DNA of 64,000 nt from Georgenia_B sunbinii. Its GTDB lineage: Bacteria; Actinomycetota; Actinomycetes; Actinomycetales; Actinomycetaceae. Positions within the stretch are counted from its first letter, which is position 1. Each line of letters starts with the position of its first letter. Both the position numbers and the translations under genes were made by a program. Where the stretch lies: the NCBI RefSeq assembly GCF_036421855.1, contig NZ_JAZGOK010000004.1. The stretch is one strand, 5' to 3'. Positions 26,521 to 34,519 of the stretch are shown here, in pieces. Below the pieces are notes generated by a model. That model saw only the letters and a program-made list of their open reading frames with translations. It did not search any database and was not told the origin of the DNA.

Positions 26521-27411
26521 TCAGGGGCACGCTCGGTCGTCAGCAACACGCACGAGCAGCCAGTCCATGTGTGGTACCGACGCGACCATCTCGCGGTCCG
26601 AGCTGCCGAGCGGGTACAAGGTCAGCTCGTCTCCGTCGTTGACGTCCCAGGGCGCCTCACCGTCGGCGGGCGTCCAGAGCGATCCGTCGAGCGGGCCGAC
26701 GATCGGGCTGTCGCAGGACGGGGCGGCACGGTAGACGTACCGGACGGGCTGGTCCGCCGGAAGGTCCTCCCCGTCAGCAATGAGCGGAGGCTCGACGGGG
26801 ACCGTCAACGATGGGTCAGCGTGCACCTGCTCGTCCGTGGCGGTGCTGCCTGGACTCGCGAGATCCACATCGACCACGGTGCGTTCTTCCGGTGCTCCGG
26901 GATGCGGGTCCCGCGCCTCGAGCTGCACCCGGAACGGGCCTGGCGGCAGCAGATCCCGGGAGATGGCCACCACGAACGCGTGCGGGTTGGCGTCGTCGGG
27001 GCAGCCGTAGAGCTCGCCGGGGACCACGAGATCGGCGTGAACCAGGTCGCCGTCGACGACGACCCCGTCCATGCGGACCGGGCAACCGGATCCGTAGACC
27101 GCACCGAACCACACGGCGATCTCTCGCTCCCAGTCCACCTCGGCCGGGGCGCCGTCCAGACCTGCCGACCGCCACATCGTGCGCAGCTGGTCACCGGTGG
27201 TGGCCACTGCGGTGCGGTAGACCTCACCAGACGGCCCCTCGCCGAGGAGGCGCCAGCCCTCGCCCGCCGTCGCCTGCTCGTCACCAGTCGAGGACCCGGC
27301 CGGATCCGTGCCGGCGACCGTGCTGCAAGCGCTCAGTAGGAGCGCGCCGGCCAACAGGGCGCCGGCTAGGGCGCTGAAATGGCAGCCTCTGCGTCGCTTC
27401 GCTTCCGGCAC
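26521..27411 (-). CDS. Secreted lipoprotein of unknown function
   Basis: The 296-residue product has a lipoprotein signal peptide: basic KRRRG, a hydrophobic core ALAGALLAGALLLSAC and a lipobox ending in that Cys. The mature part is soluble, with two paired-Cys regions (SGCPVRMDG and YGCPDDANP; later PSCDSP and RACP), suggesting disulfides outside the membrane. No family is recognised. GTG at 27411 is preferred because AGGAGG lies eight bases upstream; earlier in-frame codons would lengthen the signal peptide unnaturally. It diverges from a VOC gene. Confidence 0.75.
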   Translation of the reverse strand: MPEAKRRRGCHFSALAGALLAGALLLSACSTVAGTDPAGSSTGDEQATAGEGWRLLGEGPSGEVYRTAVATTGDQLRTMWRSAGLDGAPAEVDWEREIAVWFGAVYGSGCPVRMDGVVVDGDLVHADLVVPGELYGCPDDANPHAFVVAISRDLLPPGPFRVQLEARDPHPGAPEERTVVDVDLASPGSTATDEQVHADPSLTVPVEPPLIADGEDLPADQPVRYVYRAAPSCDSPIVGPLDGSLWTPADGEAPWDVNDGDELTLYPLGSSDREMVASVPHMDWLLVRVADDRACP

Positions 27412-27559
27412 GCGCGCCACCTCCTGGCCCCAAGTATTCTCGTTCCGGGCCCAGCGTGTCCTGCCATTGCGCAACCAGAGCCCGCCCAGCTGCCGCCCGA
27501 GAACCCTGGTTGCCGAATGGGACTGTCACGTGTGATCCGCGGCCCATAGGGTGACGAAG

Positions 27560-27931
27560 ATGGCTTCCCGATTCTCTGAGCTCGTCATCGATTGCCAGGA
27601 CCCACAGCGGTTGGCGGAGTTCTGGTGCGACGTCCTCGGCTTCGTCGTGCTCGGCAACGAGGACGGTGCGATCGAGGTCGGACCGGCCGAAGGGTTCGGC
27701 GGACTGCAGCCAACCCTGATCCTGAGGCCGACGACCGATCCCAAGGCCGGCAAGCAGTGGCTCCACATGGACCTCAACCCAACCGACCGCGACCAGGAAG
27801 CCGAGCTCGAACGACTCCTGGCGATCGGCGCGCGACCGGCCGACGTCGGCCAGACCGGCGAGGAGCAGTGGCATGTCCTGCGCGACCCCGAGGACAACGT
27901 GTTCTGCCTTCTGCGAGCCCGCCTGAGCTAG
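27560..27931 (+). CDS. VOC-family protein
   Basis: This 123-residue VOC protein of the Glyoxalase_6-like type starts ASRFSELVIDCQDPQRLAEF, contains KQWLHMDLNPTDRDQEAE and ends HVLRDPEDNVFCLL. It resembles the protein at 8779 in layout. TAGGGT lies seven bases before the ATG at 27560, suggesting a leaderless transcript; an in-frame GTG at 27551 would sit inside that box. Function unknown. Confidence 0.85.
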   Translation: MASRFSELVIDCQDPQRLAEFWCDVLGFVVLGNEDGAIEVGPAEGFGGLQPTLILRPTTDPKAGKQWLHMDLNPTDRDQEAELERLLAIGARPADVGQTGEEQWHVLRDPEDNVFCLLRARLS

Positions 27932-28087
27932 CAGGCAGCAGCACCCTGCTATCCGCGCGGCAGCGCATCGACCTGTTCTCAGCGGTCGAACCCTGGTCAG
28001 TCCCGCAGGCCCGCACCTCTTCCCTCATCCAGGCCCGCGAGCTGAGGCTCCGTCCTGCTGTGGCGGCTACCGGCTCGACCCGATAGC

Positions 28088-28454
28088 TCAGTAAGCGCGC
28101 GTGGGAGCCGCCGTGATCTGGATGGGGGAGCCGTCTGGTAGGTCCCGCAGTGCGTCGAGGTCGTAGGTGAAGCGTCCCATCCGCACCAGGCCGGGCCACC
28201 GTCCAGGACGTCCGTAGTACAGGACGAGCCCACGGGTGGGGGCGTGGTAGCCAATCTCCCCGGGTTCGGGGGGTGTCCGCGTGAGGAACGCCGGTCAGGG
28301 GCAACGACCGGTCCAACGGCGCGACCTTCTCCACCTGATTGAAGTCGTTGAAGGCCAGGGAGAGCGGGAGCATACGGGCGAACTCGTGTGCTACCGGATG
28401 GTCGAACAGCTCGCCGTCGATACGGGCCTCACCGATGGTCAACTCGATCCTCAC
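28088..28454 (-). pseudogene. Cyclophilin-like fold protein, disrupted by a frameshift
   Basis: The N-terminal frame reads MRIELTIGEARIDGELFD and on to PLDRSLPLTGVPHADTP, which matches small cyclophilin-like-fold proteins. It then loses homology after a run of six Gs (plus strand 28268-28273). Removing one G restores a frame reading EPGEIGYHAPTRGLVLYYG, then GLVRMGRFTYDLDAL, and ending PTRAY at the stop at 28088-28090. The corrected product is about 121 residues, the normal family length. Either the gene is inactivated or the homopolymer was miscounted. The GTG start has GAAGGAGG upstream. It diverges from dnaK. Confidence 0.85.
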
Positions 28455-28575
28455 ACAGCCTCCTTCGTTCTCTGCCCGTGCCCGGGACGTCCCAGCCGGC
28501 CAACGTAGCCGAGAGTCGTACCCAGCTGCAGCGGACGACCCGCCGTCGTCCGGGAATGAAACTCATCCACCCAAG

Positions 28576-28596
28576 GTTGAGCCTGACAGACTCAAG
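28576..28596. promoter_or_regulatory. HAIR operator 1 (imperfect) upstream of dnaK
   Basis: GTTGAGC, seven bases and ACTCAAG resemble the HspR-binding HAIR consensus CTTGAGT-N7-ACTCAAG: the right half is perfect and the left has two mismatches. It lies about 120 bases before the dnaK start and 62 bases (start to start) upstream of the second HAIR, so both could load HspR on the same region. Confidence 0.75.
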
Positions 28597-28611
28597 TTTG
28601 GTGGTCTCGAG

Positions 28612-28640
28612 TTGACATGTCAGCCGCGAGGCGCAGACTT
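28612..28640 (+). promoter_or_regulatory. dnaK operon promoter
   Basis: TTGACA (28612-28617) is a perfect vegetative -35 box. AGACTT lies 17 bases later (28635-28640) as the -10 candidate. HAIR operator 2 starts inside this -10 element, so bound HspR would block initiation. Confidence 0.65.
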
Positions 28641-28658
28641 GAGTGCGGACGACTCAAG
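28638..28658. promoter_or_regulatory. HAIR operator 2 (perfect) upstream of dnaK
   Basis: CTTGAGT-N7-ACTCAAG is an exact match to the HspR-associated inverted repeat described in Streptomyces. It overlaps the -10/start-site region of the dnaK promoter and lies 40 bases before the ATG. The repressor itself is the last gene of the operon, which gives an autoregulatory loop. Confidence 0.92.
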
Positions 28659-28698
28659 GGCCGGGACCCGGCCCGCGTACAGGACAGGAGCACTTCAC

Positions 28699-30557
<1,859 letters not shown>

Positions 30558-30561
<4 letters not shown>

Positions 30562-31190
30562 CTGGCGAGAACATCAACCCGGGCGGTCAGCCGCCTCCGG
30601 AGGAGGAGCGGGAGCGGCCGGTCGTCAACGACCGGCGACGCATCGACCCGGAGACCGGTGAGGTGCGTGAGCCCGACGCCGCCGAGGAGGCCGTGACGGC
30701 CGAGACCGACGACGAGCAGGACCCGGTGGCCTCCGGGGCACTGGCCGCGGTCAAGGCCGAGGCGGCCGACCTCGCCGAGCAGCTCGCCCGTCGCAACGCC
30801 GAGCTGTACAACCTCCAGCAGGAGTACAACGGCTACGTGCGCAGGTCCAAGGCCGGCGCCGGTGACCTCAAGGTCGCCGGGCACGTCGAGGTCGTCGAGG
30901 CCCTGCTCGGGGTGCTCGACGAGATCGAGCTGGCGCGCCAGCACGGAGACCTCACCGGCCCGCTGGGCGCGATCGCCGAGAAGGTCGAGACGACCCTCGA
31001 GCAGCGCGTCGCCCTGGAGCGGTTCGGTGCCGCCGGCGAGGAGTTCGACCCCGAGCTCCACGACGCGCTCATGAGCACCCCGGACCCGCAGGTGACGGCT
31101 TCGACGATCGTCCAGGTCATGCAGCCCGGCTACCGGATGGGCGAGAAGATCGTCCGCGCCGCCCGGGTCGCCGTCAGCGTCCCCGAGTAG
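30558..31190 (+). CDS. grpE: GrpE nucleotide-exchange factor
   Basis: This 210-residue DnaK co-chaperone accelerates ADP release. A charged, disordered N-terminal region of about 70 residues precedes the long helix (AEQLARRNAELYNLQQEYNG), and the C-terminal beta-domain has the signature EEFDPELHDALMSTPDPQVT and VQVMQPGYRMGEKIVRAARV. The GTG start overlaps the dnaK stop (GTGA), indicating coupled translation. A stable hairpin separates it from dnaJ. Confidence 0.96.
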
Positions 31191-31202
31191 CACCGCGCCC
31201 GG

Positions 31203-31244
31203 CCGCCCGGCCCGCCCCCCGTTCGCGGGCGGGCGGCCGGGCGG
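31203..31244 (+). terminator. GC-rich hairpin between grpE and dnaJ (attenuator)
   Basis: CCGCCCGGCC (31203-31212) pairs with GGCCGGGCGG (31235-31244), and an inner CCCG/CGGG stem closes a TTCG tetraloop. There is no T-run. Because dnaJ and hspR continue in the same direction, this may reduce rather than end transcription, or protect the upstream mRNA. Confidence 0.55.
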
Positions 31245-31304
31245 CGGGCGTCGGACGGCCGATCAGTAGTAGAAGTAGAGCGACACGAGTGGAGGTGAGG
31301 CGCG

Positions 31305-32285
31305 ATGGCAGGGCAGGACTGGTTCGAGAAGGACTTCTACGCCGAGCTCGGCGTGCCCAAGGACGCCGACGCCGCAGCGATCAAGAAGGCGTACCGGAAG
31401 CTCGCCCGGGATCTCCACCCGGATCGCAACCCGGACGACACCGCGGCCGAGGGGCGCTTCAAGAGCGTCGGTGAGGCGTACTCGGTGCTCTCCGACCCCG
31501 AGCAGCGCAAGCAGTACGACGCCGTGCGGACGATGGCCGGCGGCGGCGCCCGGTTCTCGGCGGGCTCCGGTGGTGCCGGCGGGGCCGGCGGCTTCGAGGA
31601 CCTCTTCGGCGGGATGTTCCCCGGCGGTGGCGCCGGCGGGCCCGGCGTGCGCTACTCCACCGGCGGTGGTGGCTTCGAGGACGTCCTGCAGGACATGTTC
31701 TCCGGCGGGGGCTTCAGCAGCCGACGCCGTCCGACCCAGCAGGGCGGCGACATCACCACCAGCGCACGGCTGCCGTTCCGCAACGCCGTCGAGGGTTCCA
31801 CCGTGCAGCTGACCACCAACGGACGCTCGATGACCGTGCGGATCCCGCCCGGCGTGCACGACGGGCAGAAGATCCGGCTGCGCGGCAAGGGGCAGCCGGG
31901 ACGCGGTGGTGGCGAGCCCGGCGACATGGTCGTCACCGTCAACGTCGACCCGCACCCGGTGTTCACCATCGACGGCCGCAACCTCCGGCTCACGGTGCCG
32001 GTGACCTTCGCCGAGGCTGCCCTGGGCGCGACCATCGAGGTCCCGACCCTCGCGGGCGACCTCGTGCGCCTCAAGCTGCCGGCCGGCACGCCGTCGGGCC
32101 GCACGTTGCGCGTCAAGGGCCGCGGCGTCGACACCCCCAAAGCCACCGGCGACCTTCTGGTCACCGTGGAGGTCGCGGTGCCGAAGAACCTCAACGCCAA
32201 GGCGAAGGCTGCCGTCAAGGACTACGCCGAGGCGACCGCAGGCGAGGACCCTCGCGAGGAGCTGCGGGCCCAAGCGACCCGCTGA
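31305..32285 (+). CDS. dnaJ: J-domain co-chaperone without zinc finger (DnaJ/CbpA-like)
   Basis: The 326-residue protein has an N-terminal J domain with the HPD motif (DLHPDRNP, about residues 43-50) that stimulates DnaK ATPase. A Gly/Phe/Ser-rich linker spans about residues 80-140, and two C-terminal substrate-binding domains follow (SARLPFRNAVEGST to ATGDLLVTVEVAVPK). The CxxCxGxG zinc repeats of classic DnaJ are absent, making it a type II or CbpA-like protein. A canonical zinc-containing DnaJ probably lies elsewhere in the genome. The ATG follows GGAGGTGAGGCGCG. It lies 53 bases before hspR. Confidence 0.93.
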   Translation: MAGQDWFEKDFYAELGVPKDADAAAIKKAYRKLARDLHPDRNPDDTAAEGRFKSVGEAYSVLSDPEQRKQYDAVRTMAGGGARFSAGSGGAGGAGGFEDLFGGMFPGGGAGGPGVRYSTGGGGFEDVLQDMFSGGGFSSRRRPTQQGGDITTSARLPFRNAVEGSTVQLTTNGRSMTVRIPPGVHDGQKIRLRGKGQPGRGGGEPGDMVVTVNVDPHPVFTIDGRNLRLTVPVTFAEAALGATIEVPTLAGDLVRLKLPAGTPSGRTLRVKGRGVDTPKATGDLLVTVEVAVPKNLNAKAKAAVKDYAEATAGEDPREELRAQATR

Positions 32286-32338
32286 CCGATCGCCGTCCCC
32301 GGCGGACCGTGACGACACCGACGAGGAGGTGATGACCG

Positions 32339-32761
32339 ATGACGACCGATGACATCGACGACGCCACGGCGGTCTACGTCATCTCCATCGCCGCCGAGCT
32401 GGCCGGCATGCACCCGCAGACCCTGCGGCAGTACGACCGGCTGGGGATCGTCACGCCGGAACGCACGCGGGGCCGTGGCCGGCGGTACTCGACGCGCGAC
32501 GTCGAGAGCCTGCGTGAGGTCCAGCGGCTCTCGCAGGACGAGGGCATCAACCTCGCCGGGATCCGTCGCATCATCGAGCTCGAGCGAGAGCTCGATCGCA
32601 CGGCCGCCGAGCTCGCCCGGCTCCGGTCGCAGGTCGCCAGCGCCAGCCGGGTGTTCGCTGCCACGGCCGAGGGCGAGGTGAGCGAGCTGCCGCGAGGCCG
32701 GCGCGTCCGGCGCCGGTCGGGTGGCGCACTCGTACTCTGGCGCCCGCCGCACCTGGGCTGA
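32339..32761 (+). CDS. hspR: Heat-shock repressor HspR (MerR family)
   Basis: This 140-residue MerR-like regulator represses heat-shock genes by binding HAIR sites. The DNA-binding region reads YVISIAAELAGMHPQTLRQY, then DRLGIVTPERTRGRGRRYST, the HspR signature, followed by a coiled-coil helix IIELERELDRTAAELARL. The basic C-terminal tail PRGRRVRRRSGG is also usual. The ATG at 32339 follows GAGGAGG; an ATG seven bases earlier is in another frame. Three HAIR sites in this window (two before dnaK, one before clpB) are its likely targets. Confidence 0.95.
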   Translation: MTTDDIDDATAVYVISIAAELAGMHPQTLRQYDRLGIVTPERTRGRGRRYSTRDVESLREVQRLSQDEGINLAGIRRIIELERELDRTAAELARLRSQVASASRVFAATAEGEVSELPRGRRVRRRSGGALVLWRPPHLG

Positions 32762-32830
32762 ACGGGCTGGCATGCTTGACATCAACAACCGGCCGATCCA
32801 GTGGTCGGCGACCATGAGGGGCAGGGCCCG

Positions 32831-33718
32831 ATGACCAACGACGACGGCGCACCACAGTACGGCCGACGACTCCCCGAGGGGCAGAACCCGACGCCCGGCG
32901 ACCACGGCCAGCAGCCGGGGCAGCCGCCCGCCTACGGCCAGCAGCCGGGTTACGGGCAGCAGCCGCCCGTCTATGGGCAGCCATCGGATTACGGACAGCA
33001 GGGCCAGTACGGCCAGCAGCCGGGTTACGGACAGCAGGGCCAGTACGGCCAGCAGCCGGGTTACGGGCAGCAGGGCCAGTACGGCCAGCAGCCGGGCTAC
33101 GGCCAGCAGCCCGGCCAGTACGGCCAGGCCGGCTACGGCCAGCAGTACGGCGTCGGCCCGGCGTCCGGGCCCCCGCCCAAGCGGACCGGGGCGATCGTCG
33201 CCGTCGTCGTCGGGGCGCTGCTGATGATCGGGGCGCCGATCGTCGGCATCGTCATGGCGGTGGCCCAGGCGGGTGACACCGTCGGCGAGATGGCCACCGA
33301 CGGCGTCGAGGTGACGAACGGCGGCACGGTGGACCTGCCGGCAGACGTCGAGCGACTCGTGCTGTTCAACGACTCCAGCATCACGGCCGGCAGCGTGTCG
33401 TGCGACGTCACCGACCCTGGCGGCAGTGCCCTCGAGGTGTCGCAGACCATCGACGCGCTCGGGGCCGAGGACGTCCCGATCCCAGGCGTGACGTTCCAGA
33501 CGACGTCGAACGGTACCTACACGATCGACTGCGACCTGCCGGAGGGCTCCTCGCAAACGATGATCGTCTCGCCGCCGATCGACTTCGGCGCCCTGCTCAG
33601 CGGCGGCATCGTGGGTCTCATCGGCCTCGCCGTCGGCTTCCTCGGCCTGGTCCTGCTGATCATCGGCATCATCTGGCTCGTGCGCGTCAACAAGCGCATC
33701 CGCACCGGTCAGTACTGA
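32831..33718 (+). CDS. Membrane protein with a Gln/Gly/Tyr-rich repetitive N-terminus
   Basis: The 295-residue protein has a low-complexity N-terminal half (about residues 10-110) built from repeats of GQYGQQPGYGQQ, a prion-like composition. A first membrane helix follows (GAIVAVVVGALLMIGAPIVG), then an extracytoplasmic domain of about 130 residues with two Cys (SVSCDVTD and TIDCDLPE) that may form a disulfide. A second helix (GLVLLIIGIIWLVRV) precedes a basic tail. Pro/Gln/Gly/Tyr-rich tails on membrane proteins are common in actinobacteria, and their role is unknown. It follows hspR by 69 bases and may be read from the same transcript. Confidence 0.75.
   Translation: MTNDDGAPQYGRRLPEGQNPTPGDHGQQPGQPPAYGQQPGYGQQPPVYGQPSDYGQQGQYGQQPGYGQQGQYGQQPGYGQQGQYGQQPGYGQQPGQYGQAGYGQQYGVGPASGPPPKRTGAIVAVVVGALLMIGAPIVGIVMAVAQAGDTVGEMATDGVEVTNGGTVDLPADVERLVLFNDSSITAGSVSCDVTDPGGSALEVSQTIDALGAEDVPIPGVTFQTTSNGTYTIDCDLPEGSSQTMIVSPPIDFGALLSGGIVGLIGLAVGFLGLVLLIIGIIWLVRVNKRIRTGQY
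33002..33109 (+). repeat. Three 36-bp coding tandem repeats
   Basis: Units at 33002-33037, 33038-33073 and 33074-33109 are nearly identical and each encodes GQYGQQPGYGQQ. They lie in frame inside the QGY-rich gene, with shorter degenerate copies on both sides. Copy number could vary by slippage without breaking the frame. Confidence 0.85.
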
Positions 33719-33732
33719 GCCGCCGGCTGGAT

Positions 33733-33779
33733 CAACGGGTAGCTTTCGTCAGCAATGGTCTGACGAAAGCTACCCGTTG
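33733..33779. terminator. Perfect 20-bp inverted repeat between convergent genes
   Basis: The 20-base arms at 33733-33752 and 33760-33779 are exact reverse complements around a seven-base CAATGGT loop. It lies between the QGY gene and vapC, which converge, so a bidirectional terminator is the simplest reading. The arms are far less GC-rich than other terminators here (core GGTAGCTTTCGTCAG), so an interspersed repeat element is also possible. Confidence 0.7.
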
Positions 33780-33811
33780 CCGGTGGGGCGCCGGTGGGGC
33801 GCCGGTGGGGC
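33779..33811. repeat. Three 11-bp tandem repeats next to the palindrome
   Basis: GCCGGTGGGGC is repeated three times without interruption at 33779-33789, 33790-33800 and 33801-33811, followed by a partial fourth unit. It begins on the last base of the 20-bp palindrome and ends just before vapC. It is non-coding, and its length could vary between strains. Confidence 0.8.
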
Positions 33812-33817
33812 GCCGGC

Positions 33818-34216
33818 TTACGCCGCGCTGAGAATGTCCGTCTGCGCGAAGTCGCGGCCCTTGAAGAGCAGGCTGGCGCCGAGGGTCCGCGCCAGGGCGT
33901 ATGAAAAACAGTCTCCGAAGTTGAGAGCGGCCGGGTGACGACCCTTGCCGAACCGGCGCCACGCAGCGACAGCGACCGCTATCTGCTCCCCGTCGACCGC
34001 CGTGGTCGAGACCTGAAGGGCATCAAGGAGCGCGTGCAGGTCCGCGGTCGCCTCCGGACCCTGCTTGGCCTCGATGACGATCCCAGCCTCTACTGCAGTC
34101 GCTGCACTGATGGTCAGACCGCCGGCATGCCGCTGCATCGCCGCGAGCAGTGATTCGGCATCGGTCTCACCGAAAATCACCGCCGACAGCGCCGATGTGT
34201 CCAGGACGACAGTCAC
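33818..34216 (-). CDS. vapC: VapC-type PIN-domain toxin (ribonuclease)
   Basis: This 132-residue PIN-domain protein is the toxin of a type II toxin-antitoxin pair; such proteins cleave tRNA or rRNA with bound Mg. The acidic active site is complete: Asp6 in LDTSAL, Glu43 in AVEAGI, Asp102 in NFGDCFSYA and Asp122 or Asp127 near GRDFAQTD. Its ATG overlaps the antitoxin stop by four bases (ATGA), so the pair is translationally coupled. Sequence features such as the ALNFGDCFSYALA block match the ssDNA-binding-antitoxin-linked VapC group common in actinobacteria. Confidence 0.92.
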   Translation of the reverse strand: MTVVLDTSALSAVIFGETDAESLLAAMQRHAGGLTISAATAVEAGIVIEAKQGPEATADLHALLDALQVSTTAVDGEQIAVAVAAWRRFGKGRHPAALNFGDCFSYALARTLGASLLFKGRDFAQTDILSAA

Positions 34217-34464
34217 GGAAGCCCGTCCTCGTCGTATCCGAGGATGTCATCGGGATGACGATCATCGAGGATCGCCCGACGTCTGCCTCGCTCGACGATG
34301 GCGTGGAGGTCGTGCCCGGCGCTCGCTGCCCGCGTCTGCGCCCGCACTTTCGCGAGGCGCTCCTCGATGGCGCGGCGGGTGGAGACCGTGATGCTCTCAC
34401 CGGTGGCCGCCGCCAGTTCCCGGGCGAGCCGATCCGTGTCCGCGTCCTTGATGTTGAGGGCCAT
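34213..34464 (-). CDS. vapB: VapB-type antitoxin
   Basis: The 83-residue antitoxin starts MALNIKDADTDRLARELAAA, a typical VapB ribbon-helix-helix opening, and continues TGESITVSTRRAIEERLAKV. The C-terminal DDRHPDDILGYDEDGLP would wrap and inhibit VapC. ATG at 34464 is preferred; an adjacent upstream GTG codon is in the same frame. It is the first gene of the vapBC operon and, with VapC, likely represses the promoter just upstream. Confidence 0.92.
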   Translation of the reverse strand: MALNIKDADTDRLARELAAATGESITVSTRRAIEERLAKVRAQTRAASAGHDLHAIVERGRRRAILDDRHPDDILGYDEDGLP

Positions 34465-34470
34465 CACCTC

Positions 34471-34499
34471 AGATTAGAAGGAAGAATTCATCCTGACAA
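34471..34499 (-). promoter_or_regulatory. vapBC promoter with internal operator palindrome
   Basis: On the minus strand, TTGTCA (34494-34499) and TAATCT (34471-34476) are spaced by 17 bases, a good vegetative promoter. Between them AGGAAGAATTCATCCT (34479-34494) is a 16-bp near-perfect palindrome with one mismatched pair. Its place between the two boxes suits an autoregulatory VapBC operator. Confidence 0.7.
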
Positions 34500-34519
34500 G
34501 GATGATCACGGTCCCGTTC

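Noticed and set aside
13676..28454. A mobile element or genomic island with defined ends
   Set aside because: The gene mix looks accessory, but no integrase, transposase, flanking repeat or tRNA target was found, so no island borders can be claimed.
33002..33109. Possible CRISPR array
   Set aside because: The repeats are contiguous with no spacers and encode an in-frame peptide repeat.
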